Below, piece after piece: positions 1 to 6,952 of a DNA stretch of 11,109 nucleotides. Origin of the DNA: Flavobacteriales bacterium CG_4_9_14_3_um_filter_32_8 (GTDB lineage Bacteria > Bacteroidota > Bacteroidia > Flavobacteriales_E > Vicingaceae); the NCBI GenBank assembly GCA_002790175.1, contig PFUQ01000187.1, positions 1 to 11,109 on the forward strand. Direction: 5' to 3'. A program made the translations under genes and the position numbers. Below the pieces are notes generated by a model that made no database searches, was not told where the DNA came from, and was given only the letters and a program-made list of their open reading frames with translations. Within the stretch, counting starts at the first letter, position 1; the number at the start of each line of letters is the position of its first letter.

Positions 1-2
1 AG

Positions 3-65
3 TCGTTTAGCTTTACAAATTTTGCTAATGCAGGACAACAATTAATTAATACCTTAAAATCGTAA
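3..65 (+). CDS. 3' end of a truncated + strand gene, unknown product
   Basis: A reading frame open from the window edge (frame beginning at base 3) runs to a TAA at 63-65. It gives a 20-residue tail that begins SFSFTNFANA and ends INTLKS. The other two + frames also stop early, but this one is followed directly by a hairpin and T-run, as expected for a gene end. It would be convergent with the - strand B12 operon. The fragment is too short to identify a family, and it could be chance open frame. Confidence is low. Confidence 0.35.
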   Translation, partial: SFSFTNFANAGQQLINTLKS

Positions 66-107
66 CGTTCGCGGTGTTTGTTTCGGGAATGCAAACGATT
101 TTTTACA
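56..107 (+). terminator. Possible intrinsic terminator after the left-edge gene
   Basis: An inner stem GTTTG (76-80) / CAAAC (92-96) with an 11-base loop is followed by GATTTTTT, a T-run at 99-104. An alternative outer pairing AAAATCG (56-62) / CGATTTT (96-102) is also possible. The position, just after the stop at 63-65, fits a + strand terminator. The outer pairing is symmetric, so it might also serve the convergent operon ending at 274. The stem is short, so this is tentative. Confidence 0.35.
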
Positions 108-273
108 GTTAGGTGTTGTTTTTTTGTTTTCACGTTTCAAAAGTAAACGAAAAAAGTAGAACTAAAATTAAAAGCCCAAGAGATAAATTGGATAGTTCTT
201 AAAATAAATTACATTTACTAAATGGATGTGCTAACCAATTAATTTTAAAACAACCGACCACTATATTTGTTAT
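108..273. other. Convergent intergenic region, nothing further recognised
   Basis: This AT-rich stretch lies between the two convergent gene ends. I see no gene with a credible start and no tRNA-like or strong hairpin structure in it. A short - strand frame (about 35 codons, no ATG) crosses 60-165 but has no supporting features. Confidence 0.5.
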
Positions 274-1323
274 TTATTGGACAAACAAAAAACCATTTGG
301 AATTAACCCGGCGTTAAATTGATGAATTAACCCTCCAGAAGAATTGTATCTAAACACAATTCCATTTTGAACATAGTCAATAGCATCGGCAACATAAATG
401 TCATTGTTAGCTGGATCAATCCCTAATCCATAAAACAGATTACTGTTGCTTGATATGATTGGAGAATTAGGCAAATTGCTATCGGTAATGTTAAACTGAT
501 AAACGCCATCATTTAAAAAATAAAGTACACCTCCATTTGCATTAATTTTAAGGTGGTTTGGGGATTGAGAAATAATTGGAAAAATAAAAGTTTGTTCAAT
601 TGTTCGATTAGCTGGGTTATATTGTATCAATTGAGGATTGCTGGAACTCATGCCTCCATCACATAAAATCCATATTTTGTTATTTTTATCAATAACTAAG
701 CTATTCGGGTTTTCGCCAATCGGAATAGTACCTACTAACTGATCGTTTTGAGGATTGATGATTAAGAGTTGATTGTTGGTAACATCACACACATAAACGG
801 TATCGTTATAAATAAGCAATTCTTCTGTCCAACCACTAACAGCAATGTTTCCATAAATAGTATTGGTAGTTAAATTAACAATTTGAATGGAATTGGAATA
901 CAAATCTGTTACATAAGCTTTTGCATTGTTTATTGGTAAAAAAAAACGTGGAGAATTAAATCCAATAATTGTTGCAGTTGAGCTAAAATTAGACATATTA
1001 ATCACTTCAATTTTAGAAGAGTTATTAAGAACAACATAACCCTTACCATTTAACTGATATATCGATTGAGCAACATCACCTAAAGGTAACCCATTGTTTT
1101 GCTGTTAGTAAACATTTTGTGAAACTTGGTTGCTTGATTTGTTATACACGGATAAAGAAGCATTTCCCCATCCGAAATTTCCTTCGTTAACAATCAACAC
1201 ATCGGTATTACTAGTAGTATTGATAGGATTTTCTTCGCAAGAAATACATTGAGGTCCAATTTTATCCTTTTTGCATGAAGAAAAGAAAAAAACTACTAAA
1301 AAGGCTATTAATAATCGACTCAT
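274..1323 (-). pseudogene. btuG-like: BtuG-like YncE/DUF5074 beta-propeller surface lipoprotein, interrupted by an in-frame TAA
   Basis: The frame starts at ATG 1323-1321 with a lipoprotein signal peptide: MSRLL, a hydrophobic core, then lipobox FSSC with Cys17, followed by KKDK and a CISC pair (Cys26, Cys29). It continues with the DUF5074-type motif VLIVNEGNFGWGNAS and then meets TAA at 1107-1105 (codon 73). The same frame resumes without any shift (QQNNGLPLGDVAQS, then GKGYVVLNN) and runs to the true stop at 276-274. Repeated strands such as NKIWILCDGG and NDIYVADA are typical of YncE-like seven-bladed propellers. The total of 349 codons is a normal family length, so only one base seems wrong. 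BtuG proteins of Bacteroides are surface lipoproteins that bind B12 tightly and cap BtuB; here the gene overlaps the btuB stop by ATGA and shares its riboswitch. If the stop is real, only a 72-residue lipopeptide is made. A GTG at 1005 could restart translation but would lack a signal and the first blade. The BtuG role is inferred from context and fold. Confidence 0.85.
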
Positions 1324-3209
1324 GGTTTAGTAAAATTAATGAATACACTCAGTAAATAGTTTCTTCCAGGCATTGGTCGATTAGCAACAGATTGGTATTC
1401 TTGATTGATAATGTTATTCACGCTAAAGGAACCTGAAATACTCCATGTTGGCTGAACGATAAATTGATTGGATATAGAAATATCGGAAATAAAAATTGCC
1501 GGTAAATACCAGTTATTATCAGTTGTAATAAAAAGTTCACCAGTATAATTGTAGGTGTATATCAATTGTAACGATTTGTATTTCAACTGTAAAGTACTAC
1601 TCAATTTATGATAGGGAACGTAAATTAATTGTTTATTAACCGAATTGTCAAAATCGCTTGCAGCATTCATATTCGTAGATTCTGTGTAGGCATAATTTAT
1701 TTTTCCCATAAAATTCAATTTTTTAAGATGAGTAGATAAATTTAAAGCGAATTCGATTCCTTTATTTTCTACTTCTTTTAAATTGGTTGGACTCCAATAA
1801 TTACCAAATGTTGGCAACCAAATTATCCAATCTTTTACATAAGAATAAAAAGTTGTAATTTCTGTATTTAAAGTGAACTGATTTATTGATTTAGCATAAC
1901 ATAATCCACCTTCCAACATTTTAGCATATTCTGGTTTTAGGTTTTCATTTCCTCCAGGATTCCAATACAAGTCGTTAAAAGTAGGATAGTGGTAGTTGAT
2001 GCCAGCATTTGCTTTCACAAAAAAATCTTCTTTTTTAAAGAGTTTAAGTTGTGAACCAACACCAGGAGCAAGATTCTTAAAAGTTTCTCCTACCATCATT
2101 GTTCTATTAAAAATATCTATAGATAAACTGTTAAAAATTTTATTAATTCCTAATAACCAGCTTGCATTTAGTCTGTTGTATTCTTGTGCATAACTATCAG
2201 TATTTGCTATTTCATAATTGATGTTCAAGTTATTTGTAAACTTAAACTTATAGTCAAAATAAATAGATGTATTTATATTATTATCAAATATATAAGAATT
2301 ATTTTTTGAATACATTGATGCTGCATTATTTTCATAAATTAATAATTCTTTTACGAATGCTGAGGAGATTTTATATTGAAATTTAGTTGCCAAACCTTTC
2401 CATTCAATTAATGCTCGATAAGATTCATCTTGTTGGTTTTCGTTGGTTAATTCTGACCTAGTTAAATTAGAAGGCAATTCTCTATCGCTATTAAAATACC
2501 AAATTCTTGTTCCAAGTGTGCTATTTTTAAATTTTCGATAAATGGCTTGCTGAATACCATATTGGTTAACAACGGCATTTTCTAGGTTTTCGGTAGGGTT
2601 GTTTTTAAGAGTAATATTGGTGTAACTATAATTATTTTGAGCTTTTTTACCATAAAGCTGAGTTTCATAAAACCATAAGGCATTTCCGGTCTTCAATTTG
2701 AACCCCGTAGTATAAGTTCCAAAACTCCCAACGATTTGATTTAATGTGATTTTAGTTTGCTTATTAAATTGTTCTTGATTATTTAACACAACACTTCCAC
2801 CCAAAGCACCATCTCCATCAATCAAACCACTAGCACCATAATGCAATTCAGCATTATCAAAAAAAAGAGTAGGGTAGAGCGAAAAATCAATTTGTCCATT
2901 CATGGGTGAATTAAGAGCTACACCATTCCATAATACTTTCGTATGAGAAGCTCCAGTACCTCTAAATGAAATGGATGACAAAGAACCTAAACCATACGAT
3001 TTTATAAAAACACTAGAATTAGTAGTAATTAAATCGGATAAATTCGCTGATTGTTGTAAACTAACCGAATCAAAAGAGCTAATTTTAAAGGAAGCAGGAA
3101 TTTTATTGTCAATGATTTCAACAGGTTTAAAGTTAATGGTATCTATCAATGGTTGAGAAAAAGCAGTTGGTGCTATGATGAATAGGAATATGGTGTAAAT
3201 TACTTTCAA
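1320..3209 (-). CDS. btuB: BtuB-like TonB-dependent outer-membrane receptor, probably for cobalamin
   Basis: This is a 629-residue outer-membrane receptor with an N-terminal signal peptide (about 1-18, cleaved near AFS/Q). The plug domain spans roughly 40-145, with the motifs SFRGTGASHTKVLWNG (81-96), LNSPMNGQIDF and GALGGSV. The rest is an alternating aromatic/polar pattern of beta-barrel strands ending near LLSVFINFTKP. The plug motifs match Bacteroidota BtuB-type receptors, and the upstream cobalamin riboswitch supports B12 or another corrinoid as substrate. Import would need TonB-ExbBD energy and inner-membrane BtuFCD, neither of which is in this window. The start is a TTG (3209-3207): the codon two places upstream is the TAA of the preceding gene and no ATG occurs near the N-terminus, so translation is probably coupled. 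The 3' end overlaps the BtuG-like start by ATGA. Receptor class is very secure; the substrate is inferred from the riboswitch and neighbours. Confidence 0.9.
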   Translation of the reverse strand: MKVIYTIFLFIIAPTAFSQPLIDTINFKPVEIIDNKIPASFKISSFDSVSLQQSANLSDLITTNSSVFIKSYGLGSLSSISFRGTGASHTKVLWNGVALNSPMNGQIDFSLYPTLFFDNAELHYGASGLIDGDGALGGSVVLNNQEQFNKQTKITLNQIVGSFGTYTTGFKLKTGNALWFYETQLYGKKAQNNYSYTNITLKNNPTENLENAVVNQYGIQQAIYRKFKNSTLGTRIWYFNSDRELPSNLTRSELTNENQQDESYRALIEWKGLATKFQYKISSAFVKELLIYENNAASMYSKNNSYIFDNNINTSIYFDYKFKFTNNLNINYEIANTDSYAQEYNRLNASWLLGINKIFNSLSIDIFNRTMMVGETFKNLAPGVGSQLKLFKKEDFFVKANAGINYHYPTFNDLYWNPGGNENLKPEYAKMLEGGLCYAKSINQFTLNTEITTFYSYVKDWIIWLPTFGNYWSPTNLKEVENKGIEFALNLSTHLKKLNFMGKINYAYTESTNMNAASDFDNSVNKQLIYVPYHKLSSTLQLKYKSLQLIYTYNYTGELFITTDNNWYLPAIFISDISISNQFIVQPTWSISGSFSVNNIINQEYQSVANRPMPGRNYLLSVFINFTKP

Positions 3210-3212
3210 AAC

Positions 3213-4193
3213 TTATTGTTTAATAATTTTTTTAACAATAGTGTTGTTGTCCGATTGAATTTTAATAAAATAGATTCCAGCTTTTAAATGACTAATATCC
3301 AATTTATTGGTTAAGATGCCATTAAACAATACTTCACCATTCAAATTAAGTAATTGATAAGAATAGTTAGATGATGCAGCAAAATCAAAATAAATGCTAT
3401 GTTGAGCAGGATTTGGATAACTTTTAATATTGAAGGCTGTCTTAAAATCTTTAATGGATGTAAGAGTAAAATTAATAACACCAACTGCATCTAAATCAAA
3501 ACCACCAGTAGGAAAAGGAGTGGACCAAGGTTCATTTACGATATTATTTTGTGAGTCGATGGTATAGAAAGGCTCTGTTATCGAACCTACAACATCAATT
3601 ATTTTAATGTGAGTGATGTTATTTACATCTAATCCTGGTGTTCCAGCCAATTCGTTTAAATCGAACGGAGTTCCATATTGAGCAATGTATTTTCCTGCAA
3701 AATTATTCAGATTAGTAGCGTCTAAATTTCCGAAAGTTCCAATTTGAGCGGTGGTATCGGTTAAAGAAACTGCATCAAATCGAAAAAAATTAACTCCATC
3801 CGAACTTACTTCCACAAAAGCTAACTCTAAAAATAAGCCATTAAATGAATTTTCAAAAACTGCAAAATCAGCACCAACACCATCCTGAATTTTCCCATCA
3901 AAAGTTAAAATAGCAAAACCTCCATCACCTAGGCTAACTACGCCGTTTACGCCTGATTTGCCAGTAGCAGAAGTATCGTTTCCGGCAGTAACTTTACCTA
4001 AAGAAGTATCAGAAATGTCTTGCCAACCTCTTTCTATAATGGCATTAGTAGCCCATGATACTATGATTGAAGAATCTTTGTAAATGGCTGTAGAACCTGC
4101 TTGTCCAACTGGTGGAGGGTATGGACCCTGAGCGAAAATAGTGCTGAAGAATAATAAGTTAAAAAATATTAGAATTAGAAGTAGTCGTTTCAT
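3213..4193 (-). CDS. Secreted surface protein with T9SS type A sorting domain, B12 locus, function unknown
   Basis: This is a 326-residue protein with a clear signal peptide (MKRLLLILIFF to IFAQ, about 1-22). The central domain (about 25-243) contains VSLGDGGFAILTFDG (86-100), GADFAVFEN (107-115), LELAFVEVSSDG (122-133), AGKYIAQYGTPFDLNEL (166-182) and GGFDLDAVGVI (230-240). This looks like an all-beta, lectin-like or jelly-roll secreted domain that I recall seeing in Bacteroidota proteins annotated only as cell surface protein. The tail (about 255-326: YPNPAQHSIYFDF, LLNLNGE, LKAGIYFIKI) is a T9SS type A sorting domain, so the protein should cross the outer membrane and be surface-attached or released. 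It sits between the DUF4465 gene and btuB, with 3 bp to the btuB start codon, and is therefore under the same riboswitch. A role in corrinoid capture is inferred from context only; no binding residues can be assigned. Confidence 0.85.
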   Translation of the reverse strand: MKRLLLILIFFNLLFFSTIFAQGPYPPPVGQAGSTAIYKDSSIIVSWATNAIIERGWQDISDTSLGKVTAGNDTSATGKSGVNGVVSLGDGGFAILTFDGKIQDGVGADFAVFENSFNGLFLELAFVEVSSDGVNFFRFDAVSLTDTTAQIGTFGNLDATNLNNFAGKYIAQYGTPFDLNELAGTPGLDVNNITHIKIIDVVGSITEPFYTIDSQNNIVNEPWSTPFPTGGFDLDAVGVINFTLTSIKDFKTAFNIKSYPNPAQHSIYFDFAASSNYSYQLLNLNGEVLFNGILTNKLDISHLKAGIYFIKIQSDNNTIVKKIIKQ

Positions 4194-4207
4194 GATTTTT
4201 TATTTTC

Positions 4208-4233
4208 AACAAGGGGTTTTAACCCCTTGTTGT
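4208..4233 (-). repeat. Perfect inverted repeat (12-bp arms) in an intra-operon gap
   Basis: The arms CAACAAGGGGTT (4208-4219) and AACCCCTTGTTG (4222-4233) are exact reverse complements around a 2-base centre. They fill most of the 53-bp gap between the DUF4465 gene and the next gene. In the - strand transcript the hairpin is followed by A-rich sequence, not a U-run, so it is not a standard intrinsic terminator. It may be an RNA stability or processing hairpin setting the ratio of first gene to downstream genes, or a dispersed palindromic repeat. Confidence 0.85.
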
Positions 4234-4246
4234 AGTTATATTATTT

Positions 4247-5245
4247 CTACTCTTTTATAAATTTCTGTGTTTGTGGAATTCCCTTTGAAAATACCTGAAT
4301 AAAATAAACACCAGCTTTCAAATCGGCTACATCTATCTTTATTTCCTTGGTATTGGTAAAACTATTTTTAACTAATCTTCCATTTATATCTGAAATGATA
4401 ACACTTTCAATTATTGCTGTATTTTTTATGTTTAAAAAAGTAGCAGCTGGATTGGGATACAACTTAAAATTAATTAAATTAGTTTCAGCAATACCAACAG
4501 TATTTAGTTCAAGTTCATCTAAAGCAAAAAATGCAGGAGTATTCATGCCCCATGTACCATTGTCAGAAGAACTTAATTCGAAATAGACACTATCAATAGG
4601 ATTAGAAGTAGTTATTCCTGCATATCCCCAATCTTTAAGGATGTAGTCTTGAGCATTATTCCCGAAACGAAAGTCGGCTAAAAAGAAATCTGTACTGTCT
4701 TGATAATTTCCATTAGAATATGCTTTAATGGTTACTTTAAACCAATCGGGGTCGTTACCAGATGCACCACCAAATTTTTTGGCAAAAGCATCTCCATCTT
4801 TCATACTATAATAGGCGTAGGCAGAGTTGGTGATGCCAATTTGTAAAAAATTATAACCACCTGTATTATTTATTTTTAGATACGAATTATTGGTTGAAAC
4901 TGCATAATTGGTTGTTCCATTTGCACCGCTTCCTGCTCTTGCACTATAGAGGTTGCCAAAACCTGAAGTAACTGAATCGGTTTTATTAGAGTAGGCAAAG
5001 CCTTCTAACCAGTAACCTGGCATTCCAAAAGTGGTATCAAAAACATTTGGAAATGTAAAATCTCCTGTAACAAACTCCGAATAAAAAGTGCCATTGTTGT
5101 GTGTTCCACTTAAATCAGAACCATCCCAATACGATTCGGCTGGTAAGGTTAGATTTTCAAAGCTCGCAGTTTGTGCGTTACTATTTTGTGTGGATAATAG
5201 TAATCCAAGGCAAGCAAAAGTTGCCATTTTGTAATTTTTTTTCAT
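4247..5245 (-). CDS. btuH-like: DUF4465 (BtuH-like) secreted protein with T9SS type A sorting domain
   Basis: This is the first gene after the cobalamin riboswitch and encodes 332 residues. A signal peptide covers about 1-25 (MKKNYK, hydrophobic stretch, SNAQ). The DUF4465 domain covers about 26-250, with its hallmark motifs FENLTLPAESYWDGSD (29-44), GTFYSEF, GGASGNDPDWFKVTI (159-173), FFLADFR (187-193), YILKDW and GMNTPAFFALDEL (233-245). Residues about 258-332 (FKLYPNPAATFLNI, ISDINGRLVK, LKAGVYFIQV) form a T9SS type A sorting domain. As I recall, DUF4465-type proteins in gut Bacteroides B12 loci are surface B12-binding proteins (the BtuH group), usually exported as lipoproteins. Here the same module appears to be exported by T9SS. 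The ATG is followed by a normal signal peptide and is preceded by a 7-bp stem abutting it. Family assignment is strong; B12 binding is inferred from family and riboswitch. Confidence 0.88.
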   Translation of the reverse strand: MKKNYKMATFACLGLLLSTQNSNAQTASFENLTLPAESYWDGSDLSGTHNNGTFYSEFVTGDFTFPNVFDTTFGMPGYWLEGFAYSNKTDSVTSGFGNLYSARAGSGANGTTNYAVSTNNSYLKINNTGGYNFLQIGITNSAYAYYSMKDGDAFAKKFGGASGNDPDWFKVTIKAYSNGNYQDSTDFFLADFRFGNNAQDYILKDWGYAGITTSNPIDSVYFELSSSDNGTWGMNTPAFFALDELELNTVGIAETNLINFKLYPNPAATFLNIKNTAIIESVIISDINGRLVKNSFTNTKEIKIDVADLKAGVYFIQVFSKGIPQTQKFIKE

Positions 5246-5283
5246 CGGTTTAAATTTTAATTAGTTAATAAATTAATAAACCG
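5246..5283 (-). promoter_or_regulatory. Hairpin abutting the start codon of the riboswitch-controlled operon
   Basis: CGGTTTA (5246-5252) and TAAACCG (5277-5283) are exact reverse complements enclosing an AT-only segment. In the transcript this stem ends directly before the ATG at 5245, so it could hide the ribosome entry region. No Shine-Dalgarno sequence is evident, as is usual in Bacteroidota. A link to riboswitch control is inference. Confidence 0.45.
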
Positions 5284-5358
5284 GGAGTTCAACAAGGTAG
5301 TTAGCATGAGGTATAACTATATTGCCTTTTTTCCCGAAAGCTGTGAAGAATTTATGAA

Positions 5359-5392
5359 ATAACTAAAAACAGTTAGTTATCGATAAATAACT
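5359..5392 (-). promoter_or_regulatory. Possible riboswitch expression platform with two mutually exclusive stems
   Basis: In the - strand transcript, just after the aptamer, three segments can pair in two ways. AGTTAT (5392-5387) pairs with ATAACT (5380-5375). Alternatively ATAACTAA (5380-5373) pairs with TTAGTTAT (5366-5359). The middle segment is shared, so only one stem can form at a time, as in switch platforms. No strong terminator U-run follows, so the output may be translational. The pairing is seen; the switching role is inferred. Confidence 0.45.
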
Positions 5393-5400
5393 TCTGTTAA

Positions 5401-5560
5401 AGGCAGGTCTTCTGACTCGCTCCATATTTTTACGTCTTCCCGAGGATTAGTCAGTGACTTAGTGTAAAAACGTGCAGAGCTTACAGCTGCGGGTACAGTT
5501 TAGGATTTTCACCTAATTCCCTATTAATTTCGAACTTTAAATTCGAAAACCAATAACGCT
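5401..5560 (-). ncRNA. Cobalamin (adenosylcobalamin-type) riboswitch
   Basis: Read on the - strand, the conserved core appears in the right order. There is GGGAA, then GGTGAAAATCC (5513-5503), CTGTACCCGCAGCTGTAAGC, the B12-box-like AAGTCACTG (5460-5452; consensus AAGCCACTG, so one change), CGGGAAGACG (5442-5433), and GAGTCAGAAGACCTGCC (5418-5402) closing the aptamer. A side stem pairs TTTTTAC with GTAAAAA, and a 5' hairpin TTCGAA...TTCGAA precedes the core. It lies about 155 bases upstream of the DUF4465 gene and should repress the whole uptake operon when B12 is abundant. The outer ends are approximate. Confidence 0.95.
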
Positions 5561-5561
5561 A

Positions 5562-5569
5562 CAAATTTA
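5562..5569 (-). promoter_or_regulatory. Promoter -7 element (TAAATTTG) for the B12 operon
   Basis: The - strand sequence TAAATTTG matches the Bacteroidota -7 consensus TAnnTTTG and lies just upstream of the riboswitch 5' end, so transcription would begin near 5555-5558. No TTG -33 element is visible at the usual 19-21 base distance. Confidence 0.55.
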
Positions 5570-5622
5570 TAAATAAATGGAAACTAAGATTTATTTTAAG
5601 GAAGTTATTATTAACAATTTTT

Positions 5623-5655
5623 AAAAAAAAGTAATTCGTCCGATTAATCGAAACT
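5623..5655 (-). terminator. Weak candidate terminator after the HMG-CoA lyase operon
   Basis: Downstream of the stop at 5671, the - strand carries the palindrome CGATTAATCG (5650-5641), then GACGAATTAC, and then eight T residues (5630-5623). A short stem TTCG/CGAA with a T-run fits a weak intrinsic terminator separating this operon from the B12 operon promoter. The stem is weak. Confidence 0.3.
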
Positions 5656-5670
5656 GAAGAAAAATAGAGT

Positions 5671-6036
5671 TTACATCTTCTTATCCATAATTACTACATA
5701 AACACAATCGCCTTTCACTTCCCCAATGTTAACACCAAAATTCATTATTTTTAGTTGCTGCATTTTAACCAATTCTAAATGGTTTTCATTATGTAGTGTG
5801 AAAATGAAAAATGACTTATTATCGACAAAACTTAGCAGTTTAGTGATGATATCCATATCACTGTCTTCAATTTCTTTTCTTCTTTCGGTTAATTCCTTTA
5901 CATCAAATTTATAATGATCATAAAAAATAGTTGCTAATATTTCATTTCCTTTAAAAAAGGCATCTATATTTTCTATTTCCCAAATTTGAAAATCGGTATA
6001 AAGTTGACAGGTCTCACTAAATTCTGTTACAATCAT
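5671..6036 (-). CDS. Small conserved-looking protein of unknown function
   Basis: This is a 121-residue protein that I do not recognise. It begins MIVTEFSETCQLYTDF and ends CVYVVIMDKKM. It has no signal peptide or membrane segment, so it is probably cytosolic. The pattern suggests a mixed alpha/beta fold: a charged helix around 45-70 (FDVKELTERRKEIEDSD), then strands around 75-82 (SFFIFTL) and 110-117 (CVYVVIMD). It follows the HMG-CoA lyase gene by 11 bp on the same strand and is therefore probably the last gene of that operon. A metabolic accessory or regulatory role is possible, but nothing in the sequence states it. The coding call rests on length, spacing and natural composition. Confidence 0.75.
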   Translation of the reverse strand: MIVTEFSETCQLYTDFQIWEIENIDAFFKGNEILATIFYDHYKFDVKELTERRKEIEDSDMDIITKLLSFVDNKSFFIFTLHNENHLELVKMQQLKIMNFGVNIGEVKGDCVYVVIMDKKM

Positions 6037-6047
6037 TTATCTATTTT

Positions 6048-6950
6048 TTATTTAGTTAGTTTAGCGGTAGGAAATGTTTTTAACGCTTGCATGTAGGAGT
6101 GTAAAAAAGCTTCTTCATTAATGTTAGTTTCAATTCCAATCGATTCTAAGTATTCTAACATATTACTTGTTCGTAAATTACCAACTAGTTGACCAACAAG
6201 TGCATTAGGACATCCACCTAAACCATTGATAACGGTATCAAACCTTCTACAACCATTTTGATAAGCTGCATTAACTTTTCCGTACCAATGCACCACTGAA
6301 GTGTGTAAATGGAAGGCAAATTCTATTTCAGGGTATCGTGGAATTAATGTGGAATATAAATCAGCTATTAGTTGTGGGTTTGAACAACCAATGGTATCGG
6401 ATAATGGAATGATACGAACACCCATTTGGTACAATTGTTCTACTTGTTCGCATACGATATCAACATTAAACTCATCGCCATAAGGATTTCCAAATCCCAT
6501 AGAAATATAAACCACTAGTTCTTTTTTATTTTGGTCACAAATCTCCAAAATATCTTTTATGGCGGTGGTAGATTTTTCAATACTAGAATTGAGGTTTCTA
6601 TTCAAAAAAGTTTCCGAAACAGAATAAGGAAAACCAAAATAAGAAATTTCTGGGTACTGAGCTCCAGTAGTTGCACCTCTTACATTACCAATTACAGCCA
6701 ATAACTTAGTGGTGGTCTGGCTCATGTCCAGTAGTGCTAAAACTTCTTCTGAATCTTTTAATTGAGGAATTGCTTTTGGAGAAACAAAACTTCCAAAATC
6801 GATGGTGTCAAACCCAACTTTTAATAACGTATTAATGTATTTTGCTTTTTTTGCTGTAGGGATGAAGGGAATAATTCCTTGCATGGCATCTCTTGGACAC
6901 TCTACTAGCTTTAGTTTTCTTACAGCAGTTAAATCTATCTTTTTTCCCAT
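6048..6950 (-). CDS. Hydroxymethylglutaryl-CoA lyase
   Basis: This 300-residue TIM-barrel enzyme belongs to the HMGL/DRE-TIM metallolyase family. It would cleave 3-hydroxy-3-methylglutaryl-CoA to acetyl-CoA and acetoacetate, the last step of leucine breakdown. Visible motifs are ECPRDAMQG (17-25; Arg20 and Asp21 match the catalytic RD of RDGLQ), FGSFVSPKAIPQ (52-63), SDTIG (184-188), the metal-binding HLH (214-216) and GGLGGCP-like NGLGGCP with the catalytic Cys at 247. The ECPRDAMQ variant is the form I know from Flavobacteriia proteins annotated as this lyase. The length is normal. The ATG lies 2 bp after the stop of the upstream paralogue, so the two are certainly cotranscribed and probably translationally coupled. 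No other leucine-degradation gene is in the window. The family is certain; the exact acyl-CoA substrate is inferred. Confidence 0.88.
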   Translation of the reverse strand: MGKKIDLTAVRKLKLVECPRDAMQGIIPFIPTAKKAKYINTLLKVGFDTIDFGSFVSPKAIPQLKDSEEVLALLDMSQTTTKLLAVIGNVRGATTGAQYPEISYFGFPYSVSETFLNRNLNSSIEKSTTAIKDILEICDQNKKELVVYISMGFGNPYGDEFNVDIVCEQVEQLYQMGVRIIPLSDTIGCSNPQLIADLYSTLIPRYPEIEFAFHLHTSVVHWYGKVNAAYQNGCRRFDTVINGLGGCPNALVGQLVGNLRTSNMLEYLESIGIETNINEEAFLHSYMQALKTFPTAKLTK

Positions 6951-6952
6951 TG

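Noticed and set aside
60..165. Short - strand frame rich in Lys and Arg
   Set aside because: It has no ATG or GTG start, overlaps the candidate terminator, and has no recognisable protein pattern.
274..1005. Treating the 3' part of the propeller gene as an independent gene starting at GTG 1005
   Set aside because: The frame is continuous upstream with matching propeller motifs, the start has no signal peptide, and the domain would lack its first blade.
1105..1107. Programmed recoding of the TAA (selenocysteine, pyrrolysine or a changed genetic code)
   Set aside because: Those systems use TGA or TAG, Bacteroidota use the standard code for TAA, and other genes here end normally in TAA.
4208..4233. 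Intrinsic terminator after the DUF4465 gene
   Set aside because: No U-run follows the hairpin on the - strand, and the downstream genes are packed as one operon.
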